Below, in pieces: positions 27,807 to 36,463 of a DNA stretch of 64,000 nt. This DNA comes from Sulfidibacter corallicola (GTDB lineage Bacteria; Acidobacteriota; Holophagae; Acanthopleuribacterales; Acanthopleuribacteraceae). Each line of letters starts with the position of its first letter. The first letter of the stretch is position 1. The notes beneath the pieces were generated by a model. That model ran no database searches and was not told where the DNA came from. It saw only the letters and a list, made by a program, of their open reading frames with translations. The translations under genes and the position numbers were made by a program. The stretch lies in contig NZ_CP071793.1 of the NCBI RefSeq assembly GCF_017498545.1, forward strand, positions 6,709,001 to 6,773,000, written 5' to 3'.

Positions 27807-28306
27807 ACGATCCTCCCGGTGAGTGTCTTTGATGGAGATTGGGGTGGGAAGAGTCGAGGTCAGTCCATTTTAAGGAAACCCCGAGGGGAACGCCAGAGCC
27901 GGGACGGTTTGGGGCCGATGTACGCGATCGAACGACGCCATCGTCACCTTTCTCCGGTCCGTCGTTGTCCGGGTCCGGTCGCAGGTGTTAGGCTGGTGCC
28001 CATCCAGAAACAGCGATTTCTAGAAAGGTATGTTCCGAAAAGGCCCGAGATCCAATACAGCGTGGTTTCAACCGTCGGGAATCGAAATTCAGCCGTTGCA
28101 CCGAAAACGAATGTCGAGGCCCGATCCCGCGCCATTGGAGCGGATCGTTCGTTAGCCACCCTGTTTTCGTTTCCGCATGGGCGTTAGACTGACTTCATTC
28201 GAACCACATGACGATCCTGAGCACGGAGACGGCGGCGTGTTCAGGACCCATCGAGCGAAAACTACCGTCTAGGTCCTCGATCGCACTTCAATTCCAAGGA
28301 TGTCAC
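27807..28306. other. gene-free divergent region
   Basis: About 500 bases between the divergent propeller and aldo/keto reductase genes. Frames of up to 200 codons exist but are arginine-rich shadows without ribosome sites. I see no repeat, tRNA or convincing -35/-10 pair. It should hold the two divergent promoters. Confidence 0.4.
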
Positions 28307-29185
28307 ATGGAAAAGCGAGCTTTCGGCAATACGGGTCTCGAAGTATCGGCGCTGGGCTTCGGGGCCGGCCTCATCGGTGGGGCGGATATGGATGAATCCA
28401 AGGTGGAGCGCCTGTTACACGCGGTCCTCGATTGCGGGATCAACCTCATCGACACCGCACGTGGTTACGGCAGTTCCGAAGAACGCATCGGTCGATACCT
28501 TTCGGGACGGCGCCACGATTTCGTGTTGTCGACGAAGGTCGGATACGGGGTTCCCGGCGTTCCGGACTGGACCTACGACTGCATCGTCGCGGGCGTGGAT
28601 GCCGCGCTGAAACGGCTGCGGTGCGACACGATCGACATCGTGCACCTGCACACCTGCCCGACCGACGTGTTGCAGCGGGGTGACGTCATCGACGCGCTGG
28701 ATCGCGTGCAGCGAGCCGGTAAGGTGCGCGTGGTGGCGTATGCCGGGGACAACGAAGCCCTGCGCTACGCGGTGGACAGCGGGCGATTCGGCAGCGTGAT
28801 CGCCTCGGTCAACATCTGCGACCAGCGCTTCGTCAATCGGGGACTGCACGAAGCGAAGCGGCGCCACATGGGCGTGATCGCCAAGCGGCCGGTCGCCAAT
28901 GCGCCCTGGCGCTTCGAGGAGCGTCCCGTCGGTCACTATTGCGAACCCTACTGGGAACGGCTGCAAACGATGAATCTGGCGTTCGATCTACCCTGGCAGG
29001 AGATCGCCCTGCGGTTTGCTGCCTATACCTTCGGGGTCGACAGTTGCATCGTCGGAACCACCAACGAGCACCATCTTCGCGACAATGCGGAGATCGTTTC
29101 CCGCGGCAAGTTGCCCGATGAGGTGGTCGACCGTTTGCGCTCGCGTTTCTTGGAGTGCGGTGCCGATTGGGAAAGTGAAATCTGA
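28307..29185 (+). CDS. aldo/keto reductase
   Basis: A TIM-barrel NADPH oxidoreductase of 292 residues. The catalytic tetrad is visible: Asp49 (NLIDTARGYG), Tyr54, Lys77 (LSTKVGYG) and a His in IVHLHTC (113 or 115). No C-terminal iron-sulfur motif is present. The chosen ATG (MEKRAFGNTGLEVS) matches the family start and has AAGGA upstream. The substrate is unknown. Confidence 0.9.
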   Translation: MEKRAFGNTGLEVSALGFGAGLIGGADMDESKVERLLHAVLDCGINLIDTARGYGSSEERIGRYLSGRRHDFVLSTKVGYGVPGVPDWTYDCIVAGVDAALKRLRCDTIDIVHLHTCPTDVLQRGDVIDALDRVQRAGKVRVVAYAGDNEALRYAVDSGRFGSVIASVNICDQRFVNRGLHEAKRRHMGVIAKRPVANAPWRFEERPVGHYCEPYWERLQTMNLAFDLPWQEIALRFAAYTFGVDSCIVGTTNEHHLRDNAEIVSRGKLPDEVVDRLRSRFLECGADWESEI

Positions 29186-29220
29186 CGCGGCTTTCCCGCC
29201 GGCACGGGGTTGGCCCCGCC

Positions 29221-29260
29221 AAAAAAAATGGCCCGACTCTCTTCGGGAGAGATTCGGGCC
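29221..29260 (-). terminator. intrinsic terminator of the small secreted protein gene
   Basis: On the minus strand a 7-bp stem (GGCCCGA/TCGGGCC) continues into a 5-bp stem (CTCTC/GAGAG) with a 2-nt bulge and a 5-nt loop, followed by eight T residues. It lies about 90 bp after the stop at 29353, a textbook Rho-independent terminator. Confidence 0.9.
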
Positions 29261-29352
29261 TGAATTAGGAAGGTTTGAGAAGACAGTTCTAGGCGAACGT
29301 TGGTGGGCGATCCCGAAGGGAGTCGCGGAGGAATGAGGCCTTGCGGCCGGGG

Positions 29353-29877
29353 TTAACGCGTGAGCCAGATGCGGCCCTTGATTTCGGGCGAGTCGATGTT
29401 GATCAGCTCTTTGCCGACCATGCCTTTCAAGCTTTCCACGACCCGGTCGTAGTCGATGTCACCACCGCCGGCGAGCAATGCTTCGCACAGCTCCAGGGGA
29501 ATCTTGACGTTGAGGTCGTTGATTTCTTCGTTCTCGACGTGAACCAAAAAGTAGGTTTCGTCGGTTTTGACGGTGACCTTGCCGTCCTTGCTGTCGATTT
29601 CCACGAAATTGGTGGGGCCGGCTTCCTTGATGGCTTTCCAGAGGGCCGCGACATCGATGCCGTGGTCACCGTGTTGCACTTCTGCAAGTGCTTCTTCGAT
29701 CTTGGGCTTGATACTTTCGATGAAATCCAGCGGCAGGCTCATTTGCATCTTTCCGCCGTCCTGGCCGAAGTGGGTGAAATCCACATTGATCATGTAGGGT
29801 GCGTCGTCGTTTTGCGCGAAGGCACCCATTGCAAACAGCAACATACCCATAGTCGTTGCGATCAGCTTTTTGCTCAT
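29353..29877 (-). CDS. small secreted protein of unknown function
   Basis: A 174-residue protein with a signal peptide (MSKKLIATTMGMLLFAMGAFAQ, cleavage likely after AFA). The mature part is acidic and mixed alpha/beta (FGQDGGKMQMSLPLDFIESIKP, IPLELCEALLAGGGDIDYDRV). No family is recognised. The ATG at 29877 has GGAGGAACAA directly before it; a GTG four codons earlier lies in that ribosome site. It has its own terminator, so it is probably a single-gene transcript. Confidence 0.8.
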   Translation of the reverse strand: MSKKLIATTMGMLLFAMGAFAQNDDAPYMINVDFTHFGQDGGKMQMSLPLDFIESIKPKIEEALAEVQHGDHGIDVAALWKAIKEAGPTNFVEIDSKDGKVTVKTDETYFLVHVENEEINDLNVKIPLELCEALLAGGGDIDYDRVVESLKGMVGKELINIDSPEIKGRIWLTR

Positions 29878-30390
29878 TTGTTCCTCCACTGTGAACTTGT
29901 TTCAACTTGCCCGAACAAACGGGAATGTCCTGGTGGGGTTTAGCAAGTTTTCATTTTTTCTTTTTTGACGGACGAAGCCCTCGCAGTAAGGGGCGCGGGA
30001 CCTCGGGCGAGGACGGTCGCCGAAGGTGTGCCTCCCGTGGTGTGGCGATGCCCGGACGGTGGTCCGCGTGGTGGTGCTGGTGCCGATTCCGCGTGGTGGC
30101 GCTGGCGCCGATTCAATGTACGCGCGCGAGTCGTGTCACGACCGTCGCTTTTCCGACGAGGGGCCCAGGCCTGATTTGCGACGACGGAACGGGTCGCGGC
30201 GATTTTTTTCTGGATTTTCGATGAGACTCGCGCTATTCCTTTGACGAAGAACCCGGACGAAATCCATGGGAATGTTTCCGATTGGAACCCTTTACCCTAA
30301 ACTCTTTGGTTACGACCTTTCGTCCTATACCCTAGTGAATTCCAACCTTTCTGCAACCAACGTTTGTGACATTTTGAAAAGGGTGTTTCC
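29878..30390. other. gene-free region with a 25-bp duplication
   Basis: About 510 bases between divergent genes. The middle is very G-rich on the plus strand and holds a tandem duplication (30064-30113). From about 30270 the sequence becomes AT-richer and leads into the ribosome site (AAAAGGGTG) of the next gene. No coding frame is convincing. Confidence 0.4.
30064..30113 (+). repeat. 25-bp tandem duplication
   Basis: Two adjacent 25-bp copies starting CCGCGTGGTGG and ending GCCGATT differ at only two positions (both T to C). They lie in non-coding DNA. Confidence 0.75.
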
Positions 30391-31458
30391 ATGATTGTTT
30401 CGCTGCTTTTGTATAGTCTTTTCGCCAGTCCGAAAAGCGTCGTATTGACCCCCGAAGTTCCGCTGGCCGCGCTTCCCGACGATGCGGCGGAGTTCATTCG
30501 GGTGCCCTGGGACGGCACCATCGACGAAAAGGGCAATGTGTATCTGCTGGATCTCGCGGCCCACACCGTCTTCATGTGGGATGCCTCGGGCACCTACAAG
30601 GGCAATTTCGGCAAACAGGGCCAGGGCCCGGGCGAGTTGATGCTGGGCGGCCAGAATGGCGGTCCCCAAGCCAGCATCAACGTGGTCGGCGACGAAGTCA
30701 TCGTTTACGACGGCGGCCTGCGCCTTGTCAATCGCTACAAGAAGGACGGCACCTTCATTCGGGCCGAGAGCTTCAAGTTGCCCAACGGGCGCACCGAAGC
30801 TTTTCGCATATTGGACGACGGCAACTTCCTCATTCACCACCGTCTCTTCAACACCGAGCCGCCGCTTTCGGAGATCGGCATTTTCAAGCCCGACGGCAGC
30901 CAGCTCAAAAGCCTGTTCAAGGCGCCGGACACTTCCTGGCGCATGCGTTCCGACAACAAGCGCGGTGTGGTCATCATCGGTTACAGCGAGGGATCGGTGC
31001 TGCACTACGACCAATCCCGAGATCGCATTCTCCTGGCCGGTGATACCGCCCCCGAGTTCCAGGTTTTCTCCCAGGACGGCAAGGAACTCGAGAAAGTGAC
31101 GATGAAAATCCCCCGCGTCGATGTGAGTCAGGCCGACAAGGATGCTTTCAACGAACAGGGCTGGATCAAGAACAACGATTTCCTGACCGCCGATTTCCCC
31201 GAAAAGCATCCCTACTTTTCCATGTTGTTTCCCGACGGGGACCGGGGATACCTCGTGACGCGGGTGATCGCCTATTACAACGATCTCCACGGGTACTATG
31301 TGGATGCCAAGGGTCGAACCCTGGGTCGCCTCAAGTACCGCTTGGGCGAAGGTGGTGCCATCTTCGGTGCCAACGGCCGAATCCTGGTGGTGGAAACCGA
31401 TGAAGAAGGCGAATACAACCTGTTCATCTCCAAAGTCGAGCTGCAGAATCGAAGCTGA
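30391..31458 (+). CDS. secreted six-bladed beta-propeller (NHL-like) protein
   Basis: A 355-residue protein with a short hydrophobic N-terminus (MIVSLLLYSLFA) that may be a signal peptide. Propeller blades of NHL/6-bladed type follow: IDEKGNVYLLDLAAHTVFMWDASG, GNFGKQGQGPGEL (the typical G-x-GPGE turn) and YVDAKGRTLGRLKYRLGE. Such proteins are often binding modules on the cell surface or in the periplasm. Partner and ligand are unknown. The ribosome site is AAAAGGG. It ends at a perfect palindrome. Confidence 0.75.
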   Translation: MIVSLLLYSLFASPKSVVLTPEVPLAALPDDAAEFIRVPWDGTIDEKGNVYLLDLAAHTVFMWDASGTYKGNFGKQGQGPGELMLGGQNGGPQASINVVGDEVIVYDGGLRLVNRYKKDGTFIRAESFKLPNGRTEAFRILDDGNFLIHHRLFNTEPPLSEIGIFKPDGSQLKSLFKAPDTSWRMRSDNKRGVVIIGYSEGSVLHYDQSRDRILLAGDTAPEFQVFSQDGKELEKVTMKIPRVDVSQADKDAFNEQGWIKNNDFLTADFPEKHPYFSMLFPDGDRGYLVTRVIAYYNDLHGYYVDAKGRTLGRLKYRLGEGGAIFGANGRILVVETDEEGEYNLFISKVELQNRS

Positions 31459-31477
31459 AGCGGCGACTCGAGATCGG

Positions 31478-31505
31478 GAGGCGGCATGATCGATCATGCC
31501 GCCTC
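31478..31505. terminator. 28-nt perfect palindrome between convergent genes
   Basis: GAGGCGGCATGATC is followed directly by its exact reverse complement. A weaker outer pairing (CTCGA/TCGAG) flanks it. It sits 20 bp after the propeller gene stop and 66 bp before the stop of the facing response regulator gene. A bidirectional terminator without a T run is the simplest reading; a binding site for a dimeric protein is possible. Confidence 0.5.
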
Positions 31506-31570
31506 GGGTTCGAGGTTGGGCATCGCGGTAGGGGAAGGGCGAGTTGCGCCAGGGTGATTTCGAAGTGGGC

Positions 31571-32293
31571 TCAGGCACTCGTGAGGCTGGTTCGATAGGC
31601 CCGTTCCAGCAGGGCTTTGCGGAATTCCTGGAACTCCTGCTGGGTAATTCGCTTTTCCTCGTAGAGATTGGTCAAGTCGCGCAATTCCCGATAGATATCG
31701 TACTGCTGAATATTGGTGACCCGCTTGGCGGCAGCCTTGGCGATCGCCTGGCTGATGTCCTGCGGCATGTCCTCCATATCCGGTTCGTATTGCTTGAGGA
31801 GGGTTCTTAGGCGTGCGATTTCGTGGCGTAACGCCAGAACTTCCGCATCGTATTCTTCGAGCTTGGTTTTGTTCAGCACCAATTCCTGTTTCAGGTCGTG
31901 CTTTTCGCGCAGGTGAAGAAACCGCTCCGTGCAGTTGTTGAGCATCAGGTTCAGTTCTTCGGGGCGAAAAGGCTTGTGAATGTAGTCGTAGACCCCGTAC
32001 TTGATCGCATCCATCAGGATTTGCTGGTCGCCGAAACTGGCGACGAGAATCACTTTGGTATCCGGTGATTTGGCCTTTGCCATGCGCAACAGGTCGACGC
32101 CGGTGATGCCCGGCATGACCAGATCCGTGAGGATGATGTGGTAGGGAGCGTTGTTCTGGATTTTTTCGCTGGCCTTCGCCGGTTGATCCACGACTTCGGT
32201 TTCCAGGTGGCGGTGGTGGCGGGCAATCGCTTTCATGGTTTTGAGGATTGCTGGGTCGTCATCGACGATTAGGAGTCGAAATTTGCCTTCCAT
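31571..32293 (-). CDS. response regulator with coiled-coil and SHOCT-like tail
   Basis: A 240-residue protein. The receiver domain (1-125) has the acidic cluster DDD (11-13), phospho-acceptor Asp57 (ILTDLVMPG) and Lys107 (IHKPF). A helical coiled-coil region (about 125-180) follows. A short C-terminal motif, LTNLYEEKRITQQEFQEFRKALL, resembles the SHOCT module. There is no DNA-binding or enzymatic output domain, so it probably acts through protein contacts or oligomerisation. No cognate kinase is adjacent. Confidence 0.85.
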   Translation of the reverse strand: MEGKFRLLIVDDDPAILKTMKAIARHHRHLETEVVDQPAKASEKIQNNAPYHIILTDLVMPGITGVDLLRMAKAKSPDTKVILVASFGDQQILMDAIKYGVYDYIHKPFRPEELNLMLNNCTERFLHLREKHDLKQELVLNKTKLEEYDAEVLALRHEIARLRTLLKQYEPDMEDMPQDISQAIAKAAAKRVTNIQQYDIYRELRDLTNLYEEKRITQQEFQEFRKALLERAYRTSLTSA

Positions 32294-32587
32294 GGCGGGA
32301 CTTCCTTGGTTTTCTTGCCGAACTTATCGTGCTGGTTTCGCCCTTCCTTGAATGGGTTCTTTGAAAAAGAGAGGAAAACGAGGTTCGGCGCGAATTTCAG
32401 CGGCTGCGTATGTCGGCGAAATTTAACTTGGTTCGAGCTGATCTTTGCGAACCGAGAAAACCCCGAAGTGTGAGGGGGTGACGTATGATCTTATAAAAGA
32501 TCGGCTTAGGCTAGGGGAGAGATGTGAATTCCAGAAATCTTTCAGAGCGAAGGCCTCGTGGCGCGAGCCCTGGCGAAGCACCGCGGC

Positions 32588-33880
32588 TCAGAAAAAGTTT
32601 TGTGTGAAATAAACGCCGCCTTCCTGATCGGAGATCGCCAAACCGACCCCGGATTTTCGATAATCGCGGTTGAGAATGTTTTCGCGGTGTCCCTTGCTAT
32701 TCATCCAACCCTGAATGGCGCGCTCCACCAGTCCGGCCTGGGTGTGCCACCGATGGGTGATGGTCTTCTCCCCTCGATCGTAAACCACACCGCGACCGGC
32801 GGAAACGCTGATCATGAAAATGTTCTCACCGAGGCCTTCGACGAAACGCCCGCGACCGACTTTTTTTCGGGTGGGAAAGCCGTGGCGCATAGCCCGTTGG
32901 GTAGGGTTCTCGCCGCGCGGATTGACGTGGTTGAAAAAGGTGTGATCCGCCATGTCGCGACTGTGTTCCCGCGCGATTTCGCTCAGTTTCCGCTCCCATT
33001 TCAGCAGGGGTAGGCCTCGTTCCTCGCGGATTCGATTCACTTCTTCGTGGATGCGCTTTTCCATGGCGGCCAGGTCGAGGTCCGGGCGCGCCTCCCGATT
33101 GAGTTCGACCACCTCGTAGAGCCGCTCCATTTGGTCTTCCAATTGGGGATGGCGGTTCTGGAGGTCGGGTTCGGAAAGCCAATGACGATAACCCTTTTTC
33201 AGGGCCAGGCTCAGTGCCGATTCGCCCGCGCTGTTGCGGTGGCTCAGCGAATCGCTGTGCGTGGCGAGGGTCGTGAAGGTCTCGCGAAAGCCGCCCTCGA
33301 TGGCGAGAATCAGTGCGTTATTGCCGTACTGATCGGAAAGTCGCGGATCGGCGCCCTGTTCGAGTAGGTAGGTCACCATTTCGGTGTTGCCCTTGTGGGC
33401 CGCCACCAAAAGCGGCGTGCGGAGCTTTTCGGAAACGGCGTCCACCCGGGCCTTGCCGTGAATCAACAGTTGGGCGACGCCGAGATGGTTGGCGGAAGCG
33501 GCCCAGTGGAGCGGCGTTCGGCGATAGCTACCGTACTTGTCGGGGTCGGCACCCGCTTCCAGCAGGGCCTGAACGATATCGGCCTGGCCTTGGGAGGCGG
33601 CCCAAATCAGCGCCGTATCGCCGAAACGGTTGACGGCGTTTGGGTCGGCACCCCTGCGCAGGAGTTTGTAGACCTGTGCGTGGGCGTTGGCTTGCAAGGC
33701 CTCCAACAGTCGGTCGTCCAAGGCCTCGCCGCTATGGCGCGGGGCACTCGAACGCCGATCGTTGCCGGTCTGGGGTTGGTGGGATTGCTGGCAGGCGAAC
33801 GTCAACATCACGAGCGCCCAGAACGGGAACCGTGAAAGTTTGTCGATCTGAAAAAGCCTGCGCACCCCTGACTGAACCAC
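32588..33880 (-). CDS. ankyrin-repeat plus CAP-domain lipoprotein
   Basis: About 430 residues. The basic N-terminus and hydrophobic stretch FPFWALVMLTFAC end in a likely lipobox Cys, so the protein is probably membrane-anchored. About five ankyrin repeats follow (LLRRGADPNAVNRFGDTALIWAASQG and similar). The C-terminal 165 residues form a CAP/SCP (YkwD-like) domain with its conserved residues: HSRDMADHTFFNH, GENI and GHRENIL. The start is uncertain: GTG at 33880 (AAAAGGGG about 10 nt upstream) or GTG at 33865. The frame stays open far upstream under the divergent gene, which is a shadow. Confidence 0.8.
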   Translation of the reverse strand: MVQSGVRRLFQIDKLSRFPFWALVMLTFACQQSHQPQTGNDRRSSAPRHSGEALDDRLLEALQANAHAQVYKLLRRGADPNAVNRFGDTALIWAASQGQADIVQALLEAGADPDKYGSYRRTPLHWAASANHLGVAQLLIHGKARVDAVSEKLRTPLLVAAHKGNTEMVTYLLEQGADPRLSDQYGNNALILAIEGGFRETFTTLATHSDSLSHRNSAGESALSLALKKGYRHWLSEPDLQNRHPQLEDQMERLYEVVELNREARPDLDLAAMEKRIHEEVNRIREERGLPLLKWERKLSEIAREHSRDMADHTFFNHVNPRGENPTQRAMRHGFPTRKKVGRGRFVEGLGENIFMISVSAGRGVVYDRGEKTITHRWHTQAGLVERAIQGWMNSKGHRENILNRDYRKSGVGLAISDQEGGVYFTQNFF

Positions 33881-34168
33881 GAACCGCCGAACCCCTTTTT
33901 CGAATTGATCGCACCGCCCGGTTCGAGCCCTGAACGGCACGGCCCTTCTCTTTAAATGGTTACGCGGGAGAGGCCGTTTTCCCCGTTTCTTTTTTGATTT
34001 TACCTCGTTGCGCCCGGTTCCCCTCACGGGCTTGCCTGAAAACTTCCATTCCCCTGGTTTTATGAGAGAATAGCCCAATGATTCAAAGTCACAGCCCCAT
34101 CCGAAAGCGTTCACCCGAACGCGTGATGGCTTGTCGGCTGGGCGAAATCGATTGTGGAAGGTGAATTC

Positions 34169-35134
34169 ATGGGCGATCGCATCAAGGTAGGCGTCATCGG
34201 CGTCGGCGCGTTGGGGCGCCATCACGCGCGGCTTTACAAACAGATCGACGAATGTGAGCTGGTCGGCGTATACGACCTGAACCAGGCCCAGGCGGAGAAG
34301 ATCGCCGAGGAAGTGGGAACGCGCGTGTACGCGGATCCCTCGGTTCTCGCCGACGAGGTGGAAGGCCTCAGCATCGCCGTGCCCACCAACCACCACTTCG
34401 AGGTGGCGATGTCGATGCTCGAAATGGGCAAGCACCTGCTCATCGAAAAGCCGATCACCCAAACGATCGAGGAAGCCGAGTCCCTGCTCAAGGCGGCGGA
34501 CGAGCGGAAACGAATCATCCAGGTTGGCCATGTGGAACGCTTCAATCCGGTCATCAGTTACCTGGAGGAAAAGATCAACAATCCGCGTTTCATCGAGAGC
34601 CATCGCCTTTCGTCCTATCCGCCGCCGCGCCCCGGTTTACCGCCGCGTGGTACCGAAGTCGGTGTGGTCCTCGATCTGATGATTCACGACATCGACATGG
34701 TCCTCAACCTGGTGAAAAGCCCCGTCAAGGAGATCGATGCGGTCGGGGTCCCGGTGTTGAGCCCCACGGAGGATATCGCCAACGCCCGCCTCAAATTCGA
34801 GAATGGCTGTGTGGCCAACCTGACGGCCAGCCGGGTCACGCCCGAGCCGCTGCGCAAAATTCGCCTGTTTCAGGGTGACTGCTACCTTTCACTGGACTAC
34901 ATGGCAAAAACTGGCGAGATCTATGTCAAACGAGACAAGGGCATCACGCGCGAGGCCGTGCCGGTGAACGACCACAACGCCCTGCTCAAACAACTCGAGG
35001 ATTTCGTCTCCTGCATCACCACCCTGCGCGATGAAGGCGTGATGCCGAAGCCGCGGGTTTCGGGAGAACACGGGATGCGTGCCCTGGAAATCGCGGTGGA
35101 AATCAGCAAATTGTGTCAAAACGGATTCCTCTGA
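34169..35134 (+). CDS. Gfo/Idh/MocA family oxidoreductase
   Basis: A 321-residue NAD(P)-dependent sugar or cyclitol oxidoreductase. The N-terminal Rossmann motif GVIGVGALGRHHARLY, the catalytic-lysine motif EKPIT and HVERFNP are present, and DLMIHDIDMV carries the active-site His/Asp pair. The closest look is to members encoded with lipid A or nucleotide-sugar genes, but no such genes are here, so the substrate is open. The ATG at 34169 follows GGAAGGTG; a GTG at 34154 is also possible. Confidence 0.88.
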   Translation: MGDRIKVGVIGVGALGRHHARLYKQIDECELVGVYDLNQAQAEKIAEEVGTRVYADPSVLADEVEGLSIAVPTNHHFEVAMSMLEMGKHLLIEKPITQTIEEAESLLKAADERKRIIQVGHVERFNPVISYLEEKINNPRFIESHRLSSYPPPRPGLPPRGTEVGVVLDLMIHDIDMVLNLVKSPVKEIDAVGVPVLSPTEDIANARLKFENGCVANLTASRVTPEPLRKIRLFQGDCYLSLDYMAKTGEIYVKRDKGITREAVPVNDHNALLKQLEDFVSCITTLRDEGVMPKPRVSGEHGMRALEIAVEISKLCQNGFL

Positions 35135-35161
35135 AGAAGCCGGCCCCTCGGATTCGATCGA

Positions 35162-36034
35162 TCAGGGATCGGCGAAGCGAAACCGCGATTTGGAGCGCGA
35201 TGCGAAGGTGAGGTTTCGCCTGGGGAACAGGGCCTCGGCTTCGCGCGCCACATACCGACCGCCGATACAGGGGCCGAATCGGATCCGCTTGCCGTCGTGG
35301 ATCACCAGGCGGATGCCGGGAATGTCCTGCGTCTTGTCCAGCAGGCCCAATGGTTGGTCGGCGAAGACCGGTTGGCCTTGCCGAATCATCAATGTTTCCG
35401 GCATGATCGGGCCGACGCTGATGCGCAGGGTCTCGGTCTCGTCCACGAGGGTGACGAAACCCCGCTCGTCCACCGCCTGAACCGTGCCGGTCAGGGGTGA
35501 GAAGACCGCCTTGCCCTCGTGGGGGTCGCCGTAGAGGGCGGCCGCGCGCATGTTCTCCGATCGGGGTGAGTTCATCAGGTAGTAGACCTCGGGTTTCCAC
35601 CAGGTGTCGGTCCACAAAACGGCGCGCTCGTAGACGGGCACCTGGAGCGCGGGTCCGGTGTTGGGCAGCAGCAGGCCGCGCGCCCACGGAAGCGACAGCA
35701 GAACCGAGAACGCGGCCGACATGATTTGGTGGCGCACGCCGCCTTTGGATTTCAGACCGAAGAAATAGAGGAAATCCAGCACCATGCCCAAAAGGACCAG
35801 TGCCTCCACGACCAACACCAAATCCGGGTGGCAGCGCCAGGGAGGCATGCCTTCCTGAAGAAACAACAGCAGGGGAAACCAGAGCCCGTAGGTGTAGAAC
35901 CAGCGGCGGTCCTCTCGGATGCCGCGTGCCGTTCGAATCAACCGCACCAGGCGCAGGGGGAGGTAGATCGTCAAGGCCGCCAACAGGAACCAAAGCAAGC
36001 CGTTGTGGAAGGTCAAGGTCGTGATGGCGATCAT
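35162..36034 (-). CDS. membrane protein with C-terminal barrel-like (degenerate M23/lipoyl-type) domain
   Basis: A 290-residue protein with about four membrane helices in its first 125 residues. The soluble half contains SPLTGTVQAVDERGF, then ISVGPIMPETLMIRQGQPV and PLGLLD, the strand-turn pattern of lipoyl/HlyD or M23-type beta-barrel folds. The HxxxD and HxH zinc motifs of active M23 peptidases are missing. IRLVIHDGKRIRFGPCIGG follows. Function unknown. The ATG at 36034 (MIAITTLTF) is preferred to the longer frame because it opens directly into the first helix. Confidence 0.6.
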   Translation of the reverse strand: MIAITTLTFHNGLLWFLLAALTIYLPLRLVRLIRTARGIREDRRWFYTYGLWFPLLLFLQEGMPPWRCHPDLVLVVEALVLLGMVLDFLYFFGLKSKGGVRHQIMSAAFSVLLSLPWARGLLLPNTGPALQVPVYERAVLWTDTWWKPEVYYLMNSPRSENMRAAALYGDPHEGKAVFSPLTGTVQAVDERGFVTLVDETETLRISVGPIMPETLMIRQGQPVFADQPLGLLDKTQDIPGIRLVIHDGKRIRFGPCIGGRYVAREAEALFPRRNLTFASRSKSRFRFADP

Positions 36035-36463
36035 GCTGTTCGGTTCTCCTCGGTCGTGGGGAAAATGTGAGGTCGTTGCGCCGGAACCGAGGGCGGAACC
36101 CCATTCCGGCGGGAGCGCCATGTCGCTCGCCGCGCGTCAACCATAGCTCGGCTCGACCTAAAGAACAATCGATCTCGTGCTCGGTGGGTCACCGGACGCC
36201 GTGTAAATTTTCGACATCGTCGGCGATCGAAGAACCCGGGCGCATCCACCAACGTCGGGATGTTGACGCAAACGACACTAAAGCATGCACTTTTGCGCCT
36301 CGATAAGAAAGAAAATGATGTTTGAATCGACACTCTATCAGATGTCGGCGGCGAATTTGAGTTCGGACGAGACGCTTCATCACCTTTTTCGAGTGTGGTC
36401 CGGGTCGGTACCCGGCTGGGAGCTTGGCCCGCGGATCACAAGGCACAGTGGAGATCGGGACCT
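36035..36463. other. gene-free divergent promoter region
   Basis: About 430 bases between the divergent membrane protein genes. A TTGACG occurs at 36263 without a matching -10. No repeats, RNA gene or credible short gene was found. Confidence 0.4.

Noticed and set aside
33881..34603. N-terminal extension of the ankyrin-CAP frame
   Set aside because: The extra 240 codons run antisense to the Gfo/Idh/MocA gene and across its promoter region; the lipoprotein signal near 33880 marks the likely start.
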